A stretch of 64,000 nucleotides of DNA from Angelakisella sp. (GCA_020025195.1 JAHHSN010000003.1:1-64000); one strand, 5' to 3'; counted from the first letter of the stretch, positions 24,182 through 32,716 are shown. Notes: generated from the letters alone by a model not told the origin. A program made the numbers and translations.

Positions 24182-24634
24182 ATGGATTTTAGAGAAATAG
24201 ATAAATCCAACTATTGGGATTGTATGACTTTGACAGTTGACGCAAATCAAGAACATTTTGTCGCAGATAATAAGCAATCATTGGTTGAAGCAGCTTTTGA
24301 AGACGGTTTATATACTTTAGGTATATATAACGAAGACACAATGATAGGTTTTGTTTTGTACGACTATGATGAAACATTTCCCGGGTGGTCTATGAGTCGT
24401 TTTATGATAGGCAAGCAGTACCAAGGCAAGGGATATGGGAAAAAGGCAGTGTTAGAATTCCTTGATTATTTTAAGAGAAAACACAAGATTGATAAAATAT
24501 ACATTAGTGTATCCTTAGAAAATACTGTTGCACGCAAAATGTACTCGGATATTGGTTTTAAAGAAATCAAGAAAATCGAGTATACCGTTTCGAATATGTG
24601 CTTTAAAGAAATGCAAATGATAAAGGAATTATAA
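24182..24634 (+). CDS. GNAT-family N-acetyltransferase
   Basis: This 150-residue protein has a GNAT fold with the acetyl-CoA loop QYQGKGYGKKAVLEFL (residues 80-95) and the later SLENTVARKMYSDIGF. The N terminus (MDFREIDKSNYWDCMTL) resembles polyamine/spermidine acetyltransferases of the BltD/PaiA group, but the substrate is unproven. The gene is strikingly AT-rich, with many AAA/ATA/TTA codons, unlike all its neighbours, which points to recent horizontal acquisition. GAGAGGAAAC precedes the ATG. It is ended by a perfect hairpin and faces alr. Confidence 0.85.
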   Translation: MDFREIDKSNYWDCMTLTVDANQEHFVADNKQSLVEAAFEDGLYTLGIYNEDTMIGFVLYDYDETFPGWSMSRFMIGKQYQGKGYGKKAVLEFLDYFKRKHKIDKIYISVSLENTVARKMYSDIGFKEIKKIEYTVSNMCFKEMQMIKEL

Positions 24635-24674
24635 CAGAAAAGCAAATTCCAGTTTATCGGGCAGGTATACCAAG

Positions 24675-24710
24675 AAACGGAGTGTATCGAATTTCGATAC
24701 ACTCCGTTTT
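24675..24710. terminator. Bidirectional terminator between the GNAT gene and alr
   Basis: AAACGGAGTGTATCGA (24675-24690) and its exact complement (24694-24709) form a 16-base-pair stem with an ATT loop, followed by TTTT. It serves both convergent genes. Confidence 0.85.
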
Positions 24711-24781
24711 TAGTTTCAGCATTTCCTAAATTACTTCCTTGCCTGGTGTCAACATTAGGACCATGCCGTTTTTTATGCTTT

Positions 24782-25918
24782 TCATTCCGGCTTTACAAGG
24801 CGCGGGATGCGCTTGGAGATGCCGCAGACCACCTCATAATTGATGGTGCCGATCCAGCGGGCGAGGTCATCGAAGGTGACGGCAAGATCGCCGTCCTTCC
24901 CCACCACCGTCACGCGGTCGCCCGCGCGCGCCTCCGGGATCTCCGAGACATCCAGCATCAGCTGATCCATGCAGATTCTGCCGATGACCGGTGCTTTTTT
25001 GCCGTGGAGGAGCATATAGGAGACGTTGCTGAGCGCTCGGGGGTAGCCGTCCGCGTAGCCGATCGCCACCGTGGCGATGCTCCTGAGGCCGGACGCGGTA
25101 TAGGTCCTGCCATAGCTCACCGTGGCGCCGGCGGGAATATCCTTGACCATCGAGACGACGGCATAAAGGCTCATCGCGGGCTTCATGGGGAGCTGCCCTT
25201 TCATGCAGGGGTCAGGGTCCAGTCCATACTGGGAGATTCCGATGCGGCACATATCCAGATGGTATTCGGGACGCATCAGCGTGCCGGCAGAGTTGCAGCA
25301 GTGGCGCAGCCCCACGTCCACCCCCGCGTCCTTGAGGAGATTGCAGACCCGGGCAAAGCGGATGAACTGCAGGTGGGTAAATTCCGTCGCGTTCTCGGAA
25401 ATATCATCCGCCACCGAGAAGTGGGTGAAGATTCCGGTGATGTGGAGGCTGCTCTCCCGCGAGAGGGAAACAATCGCCGGGACGGTATCGGGCGCCTCCG
25501 CCTCAAAGCCGAGACGGCACATGCCGGTGTCGATCTTAACATGGCAGTCCACCCGGCAGCCCACCCGGGCCGCCTCCGCCGCCAGCTGCTTGGCGTATTC
25601 CGCACTGAGCAGTGTCTGGGTGATGGTGTTGCAGGAGAGCACCGCCGCTGCCGTGGGGTCGGTGTAGCCGAGGACCAGAATGGGACGGGTGATTCCGCTT
25701 TTTCTGAGGCGGAGCGCCTCCTCTAAAGTGGCGACGCCGAACCAGTCCGCGCCTTCCCTCTGAAGATGGGCAGCGACCGTCGCGGCGCCGTGGCCGTAGC
25801 CGTCCGCCTTGACCACCGCAAGATATTTGCACCCCGGGGACATGATCTCCCGGATTTTCTTATAGTTTTCGGAAATGGCGCCGAGATCGATCTCGGCCCA
25901 GCAGCGCTTGTAATCCAT
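24782..25918 (-). CDS. alr: Alanine racemase
   Basis: This 378-residue PLP enzyme makes D-alanine for peptidoglycan. The lysine that binds PLP is K37 in VVKADGYGHG. The catalytic tyrosine of the opposite face is Y269 in ATVSYGRTYT, and the C-terminal beta domain contains RICMDQLMLD. Length and motif order are normal. It is transcribed alone from a good promoter. In Bacillus, alr is followed by the mazEF homologue; here mazF lies about 1 kb away in the same orientation but in front of alr. Confidence 0.95.
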   Translation of the reverse strand: MDYKRCWAEIDLGAISENYKKIREIMSPGCKYLAVVKADGYGHGAATVAAHLQREGADWFGVATLEEALRLRKSGITRPILVLGYTDPTAAAVLSCNTITQTLLSAEYAKQLAAEAARVGCRVDCHVKIDTGMCRLGFEAEAPDTVPAIVSLSRESSLHITGIFTHFSVADDISENATEFTHLQFIRFARVCNLLKDAGVDVGLRHCCNSAGTLMRPEYHLDMCRIGISQYGLDPDPCMKGQLPMKPAMSLYAVVSMVKDIPAGATVSYGRTYTASGLRSIATVAIGYADGYPRALSNVSYMLLHGKKAPVIGRICMDQLMLDVSEIPEARAGDRVTVVGKDGDLAVTFDDLARWIGTINYEVVCGISKRIPRLVKPE

Positions 25919-25950
25919 TCTTTCTTTTTCCCTCCAAACTTACTTAAAAC

Positions 25951-25979
25951 AGTATAGTCCTTTCCTCCCCGCGGTGCAA
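25951..25979 (-). promoter_or_regulatory. Promoter of alr
   Basis: On the minus strand TTGCAC (25979-25974) and TATACT (25956-25951) are spaced by 17 bases. Confidence 0.75.
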
Positions 25980-26223
25980 GGGGCGCTTGATGAACATTTT
26001 TAAGGAGATTTTATTCTTCGATTCATCTTTTCATACGGCGTTTTTCCCCGGCTTTCCGCACGGGCGGGGGGGCTGTCCGACGCCGCACGGCCGCCGCTTT
26101 TAAGAATAATTTTTGCCCCGTATTTCCGCATCGGACCTTTTTCTGCTATAATGAAACGGAAGAACTACCGACGGAAGGACGATTTCGGCTCAGCCTTCCC
26201 GCCGACCAAAAGGAGGAACGATC
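25980..26223. other. Intergenic region upstream of the HD-domain gene
   Basis: It contains a TATAAT at 26147-26152 with a poor -35 (TTCCGC, 17 bases upstream) and AAAGGAGG before the ATG at 26224. Nothing else was recognised. Confidence 0.4.
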
Positions 26224-26811
26224 ATGACTCTGAAAGAACGATTCATTGAGATTTTTGAACGGGACGTACACCGCGAGGGCGCCAAAGAGCTGCTCGACTG
26301 GCTTGCTACCACCGACTTTTTCACCGCCCCCGCCAGCACCCGCTATCACTGCGCCTGCCCGGAGGGACTTCTGCGGCACAGCCTTAATGTTTATGACGTC
26401 CTGATGGAAAAGCACTTCGACCCCCAGACCGACAACCGCGAGAGCTTTACCCTCTGTTCCCTTCTGCACGACCTCTGCAAGGCACAGTTCTATAAAATCG
26501 GTTCCCGCAATGTGAAGAATGAAGCGACCGGCCAGTGGGAAAAGGTCCCCTTCTATCAGGTGGAGGACCAGTTCCCCTACGGTCACGGCGAAAAAAGCGT
26601 CTATCTCATCGAACGGTTCGTGCGGCTGAAGCCCGCCGAAGCCACCGCCATCCGCTGGCATATGGGCGGCTTTGATGACGCCGCGCGCGGCGGCTGCTTT
26701 GCCATCAGCCTCGCCTATGATAAGTATCCCCTCGCGGTAAAGCTGCACCTGGCCGATCTGGAAGCGACCTATCTGCGGGAAAAAGATACCTCCGCGGTCA
26801 ACCGCCGGTAA
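26224..26811 (+). CDS. HD-domain phosphohydrolase
   Basis: This 195-residue protein has the HD motif. An early histidine lies in LLRHSLNVYDVL (about residue 57), the H-D pair is in CSLLHDLCKAQFY, and later histidines lie in YGHGEKSV and RWHMGGFD, as in small HD hydrolases related to YfbR/3'-5' exonuclease types. The substrate is unknown. AAAGGAGGAACGATC precedes the ATG. It is a single-gene unit ended by a hairpin shared with the convergent mazF gene. Confidence 0.8.
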   Translation: MTLKERFIEIFERDVHREGAKELLDWLATTDFFTAPASTRYHCACPEGLLRHSLNVYDVLMEKHFDPQTDNRESFTLCSLLHDLCKAQFYKIGSRNVKNEATGQWEKVPFYQVEDQFPYGHGEKSVYLIERFVRLKPAEATAIRWHMGGFDDAARGGCFAISLAYDKYPLAVKLHLADLEATYLREKDTSAVNRR

Positions 26812-26820
26812 CAGCAAAGG

Positions 26821-26865
26821 AAAGCGCCTGCTCCTATTTGGGGAGAGCAGACGCTTTCTTTTTTC
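26821..26865. terminator. Terminator between the HD gene and mazF
   Basis: AAAGCGCCTGCTCC pairs with GGAGAGCAGaCGCTTT and is followed by CTTTTTT. It fits the plus-strand gene best and may also serve mazF. Confidence 0.8.
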
Positions 26866-26880
26866 CGGGGGTAGACGCCT

Positions 26881-27249
26881 TTATGTAGCGCCGCCCCGCC
26901 CGGAATGATCAAGACCGAAGCTGATGGAGAGAGCCTCGTCGATTTCCTGCATGCTGGGTGGGTCCAGCCGTCCCATCCGCTCCCTGAGCCTTCTTTTATC
27001 CAAGGTGCGGATCTGCTCCAGCAGCACAATGGAATCCTTGGTGAGGCCGCAGCCATCGGAGGAAACCTCGATGTGCGTCGGGAGCTTTGCTTTATCCATC
27101 TGACTGGTGATCGCCGCCGCGATGACGGTCGGGCTGTATCGATTGCCGACGTCATTCTGAACGATGAGTACAGGGCGCATCCCGCCCTGCTCGGAGCCTA
27201 CCACCGGGCTTAAGTCCGCGTAAAAAATATCGCCGCGCTTGATTGCCAT
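26881..27249 (-). CDS. mazF: MazF/PemK-type endoribonuclease toxin
   Basis: This 122-residue protein is close to Bacillus EndoA (NdoA), which cuts mRNA at U^ACAU. It has the N-terminal RGDIFYADLSPVVGSEQGG, the catalytic-region R and T in MRPVLIVQNDVGN and AAAITSQMDKAKLPTH, and LTKDSIVLLEQIRTLDK. The ATG at 27249 follows AAAGGAGTGAATGTGAAG. There is no recognisable antitoxin gene in the 318 bases upstream or just downstream, unlike the usual mazEF pair. It could be neutralised by an unlinked antitoxin, or be a stress RNase in its own right. Confidence 0.9.
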   Translation of the reverse strand: MAIKRGDIFYADLSPVVGSEQGGMRPVLIVQNDVGNRYSPTVIAAAITSQMDKAKLPTHIEVSSDGCGLTKDSIVLLEQIRTLDKRRLRERMGRLDPPSMQEIDEALSISFGLDHSGRGGAT

Positions 27250-27567
27250 CTTCACATTCACTCCTTTTGGGATCGTCAATGCTATTTTTGCCCATCCCGG
27301 AGCGCTTTAATCAGCGTCCTCCTCTTTCATCCTATGTCAGGATGCGGGAATGGTGCTCCCTCGGAAGTGCAGCGGAAATATAAGAGTTTTTTATGAACTT
27401 TCCTTGAACGATTGCACATTCTGCATGATCCTTGTCCAATTTATCTGCAATTATTCAAAAATGAAAAGATCAATTTGTTAAATCATCCGAATCGCAAAAA
27501 AGGCAGTTGACATTTTCTTTCTCTCGGCGTATGATTTGACAAAACAAACGAAAGGAGCGACGACCAA
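27250..27567. other. Divergent intergenic region without an antitoxin gene
   Basis: I looked here for a MazE-type ribbon-helix-helix frame ahead of mazF and found only short, unconvincing frames. One is 7 codons long after an AGGATG; another overlaps mazF in a different frame. The right side holds the promoter of the small membrane protein. Confidence 0.5.
27507..27535 (+). promoter_or_regulatory. Strong promoter of the small Cys-rich membrane protein
   Basis: TTGACA (27507-27512) and TATGAT (27530-27535) are spaced by 17 bases. Transcription would start near 27542, just ahead of the AAAGGAG at 27551. Confidence 0.8.
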
Positions 27568-27831
27568 GTGACTATGACTACTCGCAACACCATGAATACC
27601 TCCGCCAACGCGAACACTTGCGCCGGCGCTTCTTGTGCTGCTATGAATTATTCTGTTATCGTCATTATGATGGGCATCGCTCTTGCGGTGTCCATTTTTG
27701 TTGTATCCATTTCCATTATTCTTAGCCTGATTAGCCTGATTGTCCTGATTAGCCTGATTAGATGCAAAACAGAATATTTCAAAAAGCAGATGTGTTACTG
27801 TAAAAACATTTTGCCGGCTCCGGCGGCCTGA
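27568..27831 (+). CDS. Small hydrophobic cysteine-containing protein with a repeat-encoded membrane span
   Basis: This 87-residue product starts at GTG 27568 (or the ATG two codons on) behind AAAGGAG. A Thr/Asn/Ala-rich N terminus contains CAGASC. One long hydrophobic segment follows (about residues 28-64), and the basic, cysteine-bearing end reads RCKTEYFKKQMCYC. The middle of the hydrophobic segment is encoded by four 9-base repeats giving LISLI-type units. It has its own promoter and terminator, so it is probably expressed. I do not recognise a family; a membrane peptide or toxin-like role cannot be excluded. Confidence 0.65.
   Translation: MTMTTRNTMNTSANANTCAGASCAAMNYSVIVIMMGIALAVSIFVVSISIILSLISLIVLISLIRCKTEYFKKQMCYCKNILPAPAA
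27723..27761 (+). repeat. 9-bp tandem repeat TAGCCTGAT inside a coding region
   Basis: Four consecutive copies (27723-27731, 27732-27740, 27741-27749 with TGTCCTGAT, 27750-27758) and a partial fifth keep the reading frame and encode repeating Ser/Val-Leu-Ile. Copy-number change would lengthen or shorten the membrane span by three residues at a time. Confidence 0.85.
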
Positions 27832-27845
27832 CATTCGGTTTTTTA

Positions 27846-27879
27846 AGCCCTGCTCTTTGAGCGGGGCTTTTCTTTTTTG
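27846..27879 (+). terminator. Terminator of the small membrane protein gene
   Basis: AGCCCtGCTC and GAGCgGGGCT pair around a TTT loop, followed by TTTCTTTTTT. Confidence 0.85.
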
Positions 27880-27958
27880 GTTATAAAGCCCGACAAACGG
27901 CTTTTGACAATAAACTGTAAGGTATAAAACAAAAACAAGAAGAATTGAGGGAATTGAA

Positions 27959-29122
27959 ATGAAAAAGTTTAAAAGATTCGCAAGCTTACTGCTTTCAGCT
28001 GCAATGGTCGTCTGCATGGTCGGCTGCGGCAATGAAACCCCCGCAGGGGAGGATAACACCCTGCTTTTGGGCGGCATCGGCCCCCTGACCGGTCAGTACG
28101 CCAGCTACGGCATCTCCACCCGCAACGGCACCAAGATTGCTGTGGATGAGATCAATGCGGCCGGCGGCGTCAATGGCTTCACCCTGGCCTTCGATTATCA
28201 GGACTCCCAGGCTGACCCCTCCTCTGCGGTTTCCGCTTACGGCAAGCTGATGGATATGGGCATGGACGTTTCGATGGGCGCCACCGTTTCCGGTGAGACT
28301 CAGTCAGTTGTCGCTGCTTCCAAAGAGGACGGCATCTTCCTGCTCACCCCCACCGCTACCTCCCGTGACTGCCTGAAGGGCAACGACCACGCCTTCCGCG
28401 TCTGCTTCAATGACCCCCAGCAGGGCTACGCTTCCGCTGACTACATCGCGGAACATGAGCTCGGCACCAAGATTGCCGTCTTCTATGCCAGCGACGTCGA
28501 TTACAGCGTAGGCATCTACGAGACCTTTGAGGCACATGCCAAGGAGCTGGGGCTTGAAATCGTCGAAGTCCAGACCTTCACCGAGTCCACCAATACCGAC
28601 TTTTCCACCCAGATCAGCGCCATCAAGGCCAGCGGCTGTGATCTCGTTTTCTTCCCCATCTATGCTGCTGAGGCTGCTAACTTCCTCACTCAGGCACAGG
28701 GCAAGCTCTCCGACGTTGTTTTCTTCAGCTGCGATGGTCTGGATGGCATCCTCACCAAGATCTCCGATCCTTCTCTGGTGGAAGGCGTTCTGATGCTCAC
28801 TCCCTTCGCTGCCCAGTCCGCCGATCCCAAGGTTCAGGCCTTTGTTTCCACCTATAAGGAACTGCACAACACCCTGCCCGATCAGTTCGCAGCGGACGGC
28901 TATGACTCCGTTTATGCCCTCAAGGCTGCTCTTGAAAAGGCCGGCATCACCCCCGACGACCGTGAGAACATGGGCGACCGTCTGGCCAAGGCCATGACCG
29001 AGATCACCGTGGAAGGCATCACCGGTAAGATGACCTGGACCGCCGACGGCGAGACCACCAAAACCGCTCAGGCAATGATCTTCAAAAACGGCTCCACCGA
29101 GCTCTTCGGTGTTGAAGGCTAA
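27959..29122 (+). CDS. livK: Branched-chain amino acid ABC transporter, substrate-binding lipoprotein
   Basis: This 387-residue type I periplasmic-binding-fold protein has a lipoprotein signal peptide ending MVCMVGCGNE (lipidated Cys at about 22). Mature-protein motifs are GGIGPLTGQYASYG and VDEINAAGGVNG, typical of Leu/Ile/Val receptors (Peripla_BP_6). Ligand specificity cannot be read directly. GAGGGAATTGAA precedes the ATG. A TTGACA at 27904-27909 lies upstream but its spacing to the nearest TATAAA is only 13 bases, so the promoter is unclear. It leads a five-gene operon. Confidence 0.93.
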   Translation: MKKFKRFASLLLSAAMVVCMVGCGNETPAGEDNTLLLGGIGPLTGQYASYGISTRNGTKIAVDEINAAGGVNGFTLAFDYQDSQADPSSAVSAYGKLMDMGMDVSMGATVSGETQSVVAASKEDGIFLLTPTATSRDCLKGNDHAFRVCFNDPQQGYASADYIAEHELGTKIAVFYASDVDYSVGIYETFEAHAKELGLEIVEVQTFTESTNTDFSTQISAIKASGCDLVFFPIYAAEAANFLTQAQGKLSDVVFFSCDGLDGILTKISDPSLVEGVLMLTPFAAQSADPKVQAFVSTYKELHNTLPDQFAADGYDSVYALKAALEKAGITPDDRENMGDRLAKAMTEITVEGITGKMTWTADGETTKTAQAMIFKNGSTELFGVEG

Positions 29123-29154
29123 AATCCTGTTTTCCCGTACGATAACAATCCGGT

Positions 29155-29186
29155 CTCGTCCGGCAGGGCTTTCCTGTCGGACGGAG
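29155..29186 (+). promoter_or_regulatory. Stem-loop between receptor and permease genes
   Basis: CTCGTCCGGCAGG and CCTGTCGGACGGAG pair around a short GCTTT loop with no T-run after it. Such hairpins between a binding-protein gene and its permease usually stabilise the upstream mRNA and lower downstream expression; that role here is inference. Confidence 0.6.
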
Positions 29187-29209
29187 CACCCTGTTAAAGG
29201 AAGTTTGTT

Positions 29210-30088
29210 ATGACTCACTTTTTAGAAACTTTGATCAGCGGGCTCAGCCTCGGGAGCATCTTCGCGCTCATCGCGCTGGGCTATACCATGGTTTACGGCA
29301 TTGCCAAAATGCTGAACTTCGCCCATGGAGACGTCATTATGGTCGGCGGCTACGCGGTAATCTCCTCTGTCTTCGGAGCCCATATGCCCCCTCTGGTGGC
29401 GGTGCTCGTCTCCGTGCTGGTCTGCACCTTTCTCGGCGTGACGATCGAGTTTCTCGCCTATCGTCCGCTCCGAAAGGCTTCGCCCCTCGCGGTGCTTATT
29501 ACCGCGATCGGTGTCTCCTATCTCCTGCAGAATGTAGCACTGCTCATCTATGGCTCGGAGCAGAAGACCTTCCCGCCCTTCATCGATCTTCCCACCCTCC
29601 ACATCGGCGGAGTGGAGATCTACGGCAACACCCTCGCCACCCTCGGCGTCACCGCAGTCATCATGGTCGCGCTCACTCTTTTCATCAATAAGACCACGAT
29701 GGGCAAGGCCATGCGTGCCGTTTCGGAGGATAAGGAAGCAGCGGAACTGATGGGCATCAGTGTCAACCGCACCATCACCGTGACCTTCGCCATCGGCTCG
29801 GCGCTCGCCGCCGTCGCCAGTATCTTCTACGGCGCGTCCTATATCTACATCAAACCCACCACCGGCGCGATGCCCGGCATCAAGGCGTTCACCGCCGCCG
29901 TCTTCGGTGGGATCGGTTCCATCCCCGGCGCGATGCTGGGCGGCATCCTGCTCGGTCTCATCGAGCAGCTCTCCAAGACCTACATCTCCACCCTTTGGTC
30001 GGACGCCATCGTCTTTGGCGTATTGGTTCTGGTATTGGTCCTGCGCCCCGTCGGCCTTTTGGGCAAGAAAGTCAGTGAGAAGGTGTGA
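29210..30088 (+). CDS. livH: Branched-chain amino acid ABC transporter permease LivH
   Basis: This 292-residue permease has about eight membrane spans and the LivH signature start, LSLGSIFALIALGYTMVYGIAKMLNFAHGD. The cytoplasmic coupling segment is RAVSEDKEAAELMGI, and GIGSIPGAMLGGILLGLIE lies near the end. It pairs with LivM to form the channel. AAAGGAAG precedes the ATG. Confidence 0.94.
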   Translation: MTHFLETLISGLSLGSIFALIALGYTMVYGIAKMLNFAHGDVIMVGGYAVISSVFGAHMPPLVAVLVSVLVCTFLGVTIEFLAYRPLRKASPLAVLITAIGVSYLLQNVALLIYGSEQKTFPPFIDLPTLHIGGVEIYGNTLATLGVTAVIMVALTLFINKTTMGKAMRAVSEDKEAAELMGISVNRTITVTFAIGSALAAVASIFYGASYIYIKPTTGAMPGIKAFTAAVFGGIGSIPGAMLGGILLGLIEQLSKTYISTLWSDAIVFGVLVLVLVLRPVGLLGKKVSEKV

Positions 30089-30089
30089 T

Positions 30090-31121
30090 ATGATGAAAAA
30101 TAAACGGCTCAAAAAAATCTTTTCCAAAAACAATGTCACCCTGATCATGACCGTCGTGCTCTACGCGGTGGTATGCGGGCTCCTTTACAGCGGAAACCTG
30201 ACCCGTCAGGTCACCAATATGCTCATCTCCGTTTCCTGCTATATCGTACTGGCCATCTCTCTTAACCTCGTGGTCGGCTTTCTGGGAGAGCTTTCCCTCG
30301 GTCACGCCGGATTTATGTCGGTCGGTCTTTTTTCCGGCTGCCTCTTCTCCATCTGGACGGCAGAGTTCCTGCCCCTTGGCGTGCGTCTGCCCGTTGCCAT
30401 GCTGCTGGGCGGTCTCTTTGCCGCGCTGGTTGGCTTTCTCGTCGGTCTGCCCACCCTGCGCCTCAAGGGCGACTACCTCGCCATCGTGACGCTGGGCTGC
30501 GGCGAGATCATTAAAAACGTCATCACCAACCTCAAGGTGACCGGCGGCGCGCTGGGCCTTGACACCAGCTCCGTCTATTCCAATGCCAAGAAGCTGCTTC
30601 CCTTTGCCATCGTCCTTGTTTTCATCACCATTCTGGTGGTGATGCACCTCGGCAATTCCCGTCATGGGCGCGCCATCATGGCCATCCGTGACAACCGCAT
30701 CGCGGCGGAAGCCTCCGGTGTCAATGTAACCTACTATAAACTGATGGTCTTTGTTCTGGCGGCCTTCTTCGCCGGTATGGCCGGCGTGCTTTACGGTCAC
30801 AGCCTCGCCAATGTCAAGCCCGCGATCTTTGACTACAACATGTCCATCGAGATTCTCGTCATCGTCGTACTGGGCGGCATGGGCTCCATCCGCGGCTCCA
30901 TCATTGCCGCCATCGTGCTTCAGGCCCTGCCCGAGGGGCTCCGTGACCTCAGAGACTACCGGATGCTCATCTATTCGGTGCTGCTCATCGTCATCATGCT
31001 CCTCGGCGAATCCGAAAAATTCCGCGATCTGCGCGGCCGCTGGAGCATCCCCAATGTGGTGAAAAAGCTCCGGGAGAACAAAAAGAACAACCCTGCCGAG
31101 GAGGTGGAACAGCATGTATAA
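30090..31121 (+). CDS. livM: Branched-chain amino acid ABC transporter permease LivM
   Basis: This 343-residue permease has a basic N terminus (MMKNKRLKKIFSKNN), many membrane spans, the family motif GFLGELSLGHAGFMSVGLFS and the coupling segment AIRDNRIAAEASGVN. The start is one of two adjacent ATG codons (30090 or 30093) right after the livH stop; translation is likely coupled. A longer upstream reading overlaps livH and was rejected. It overlaps livG by 8 bases. Confidence 0.92.
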   Translation: MMKNKRLKKIFSKNNVTLIMTVVLYAVVCGLLYSGNLTRQVTNMLISVSCYIVLAISLNLVVGFLGELSLGHAGFMSVGLFSGCLFSIWTAEFLPLGVRLPVAMLLGGLFAALVGFLVGLPTLRLKGDYLAIVTLGCGEIIKNVITNLKVTGGALGLDTSSVYSNAKKLLPFAIVLVFITILVVMHLGNSRHGRAIMAIRDNRIAAEASGVNVTYYKLMVFVLAAFFAGMAGVLYGHSLANVKPAIFDYNMSIEILVIVVLGGMGSIRGSIIAAIVLQALPEGLRDLRDYRMLIYSVLLIVIMLLGESEKFRDLRGRWSIPNVVKKLRENKKNNPAEEVEQHV

Positions 31122-31968
31122 GGAAAAAGGTTCCCGGCTTATTCCCTACCCGACCAATTCCTATCTGACGGAACGTGACAGCAATCAGACGCCGATTCTG
31201 GAGGTGACCCACCTCGGCATCGACTTCGGCGGACTGACCGCGGTGGATGACTTCTCCATCGTGGTCGGACGCACCGAGATTGCGGGGCTCATCGGCCCCA
31301 ACGGAGCCGGCAAGACCACCATCTTCAACCTCCTCACCAACGTCTATCAGCCCACCCGCGGCTCCATCATGCTGGACGGCTATTCCACCGCCGGCAAGAC
31401 CACCGCGCAGGTCGCCCACATGGGCATCGCCCGCACCTTCCAGAACATTCGCCTGTTCGGCAATCTTTCGGTTCTCGATAACGTTCTGGTCGGTATGCAC
31501 GGTTCCATCAATGAAAATCTCTGGTCCGCCGTGACCCACGGCTTTGGCTTTAAGGCGGCCGAAAAGGCGGCCCGTGACCGCGCGATGGAGCTTCTTGATT
31601 TCTTCCATATGGCGGATTTCGCCCTGAAACCCGCCGGGAGCCTCCCCTACGGCGCGCAGCGCCGGCTGGAGATCATCCGCGCCCTCGCCACCAATCCCGG
31701 CATCGTGCTGCTGGATGAGCCCGCCGCCGGCATGAACCCCAGCGAAACCGCGGAGCTGATGGAAAACATCCGCCGCATCCGCGATACCTTCCACATCGCC
31801 GTCATGCTCATTGAGCACGACATGAACCTCGTCATGAACATCTGCGAGGGCATTGCCGTGCTGAACTACGGCAAGGTGCTGGCAAAGGGCAACCCGGAAG
31901 AAATCCAGAACAATCCCAAGGTCATCGAGGCTTATCTCGGCAAGAAAGGAGCGTCCGCGTCATGCTGA
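31114..31968 (+). CDS. livG: Branched-chain amino acid ABC transporter ATPase LivG
   Basis: This 284-residue ATPase has Walker A GPNGAGKTT (about residues 63-71), the Q-loop region FQNIRLF, the signature-like LPYGAQRRLEI, Walker B IVLLDEPAAGMNP and the switch histidine in IEHDMN. It carries a roughly 25-residue N-terminal extension before the ATPase fold (SRLIPYPTNSYLTERDSNQT), which most LivG proteins lack. It overlaps both neighbouring genes by a few bases. Confidence 0.93.
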   Translation: MYKEKGSRLIPYPTNSYLTERDSNQTPILEVTHLGIDFGGLTAVDDFSIVVGRTEIAGLIGPNGAGKTTIFNLLTNVYQPTRGSIMLDGYSTAGKTTAQVAHMGIARTFQNIRLFGNLSVLDNVLVGMHGSINENLWSAVTHGFGFKAAEKAARDRAMELLDFFHMADFALKPAGSLPYGAQRRLEIIRALATNPGIVLLDEPAAGMNPSETAELMENIRRIRDTFHIAVMLIEHDMNLVMNICEGIAVLNYGKVLAKGNPEEIQNNPKVIEAYLGKKGASASC

Positions 31969-32660
31969 AGGTTGAAGGACTCAATGTCTATTACGGCAAC
32001 ATCCACGCGCTCAAGGACTTGTCCTTTGAGGTAAAGCCCGGCGAGGTCGTGGCGCTCATCGGCGCGAACGGCGCCGGAAAATCCACCACCCTGAAAACCA
32101 TCTCCGGGATGCTTCGCAGCCGCACCGGCAGCATCACCTTCCTCGGAGAAAACATCTCCCGCACCGAGAGCTTTAAGCTGGTCGGCAAGGGGCTGGCGCA
32201 CGTTCCCGAGGGACGCCGCATCTTCCTCCAGATGTCGGTGCAGGAAAATCTGGAGATGGGCGCCTTCTCCAAAAAGCGGGTCGACCGGGACGATCTGGAG
32301 GATATCTTCACCCGTTTTCCCCGCCTTAAGGAGCGCCGCAATCAGGTGGCCGGAACGCTTTCCGGCGGCGAACAGCAGATGCTGGCAATGGGCCGCGCGC
32401 TGATGAGCCACCCCAAGCTGCTGATGCTGGATGAGCCTTCGATGGGACTCGCTCCGATTCTGGTGGAGCAGGTCTTTGAGATCATCCGCGAGCTGCATCA
32501 ATCGGGCACCACCATCCTTCTGGTGGAGCAGAACGCCGAAATGGCGCTCGGGGTCGCCGACCGTGCCTATGTGCTGGAAACCGGCAAGATCACCCTCACC
32601 GGAACCGGCCGGGAGCTTGCGGAAAGCGACGCCATCCGAAAAGCCTATCTCGGCGGTTAA
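31962..32660 (+). CDS. livF: Branched-chain amino acid ABC transporter ATPase LivF
   Basis: This 232-residue ATPase has Walker A GANGAGKST, the LivF-type HVPEGRRIFLQMSV, signature LSGGEQQMLAMGRAL, Walker B LLMLDEPSMGLAP and LVEQNAEMAL. It completes a full LivKHMGF set; with LivG it forms the heterodimeric motor. A terminator hairpin follows. Confidence 0.94.
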   Translation: MLKVEGLNVYYGNIHALKDLSFEVKPGEVVALIGANGAGKSTTLKTISGMLRSRTGSITFLGENISRTESFKLVGKGLAHVPEGRRIFLQMSVQENLEMGAFSKKRVDRDDLEDIFTRFPRLKERRNQVAGTLSGGEQQMLAMGRALMSHPKLLMLDEPSMGLAPILVEQVFEIIRELHQSGTTILLVEQNAEMALGVADRAYVLETGKITLTGTGRELAESDAIRKAYLGG

Positions 32661-32716
32661 ATCTTCCCTCTCTTTTATTTCTGTTTTGCCATCCATTTTA
32701 GGATTTTCTCTTTTGT

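Noticed and set aside
27723..27761. Possible CRISPR or transposon repeat
   Set aside because: The 9-base units are contiguous without spacers and lie in frame inside a gene.
27904..27928. Promoter for livK (TTGACA followed by TATAAA)
   Set aside because: Spacing of 13 bases is too short for a standard promoter, so it was left uncalled.
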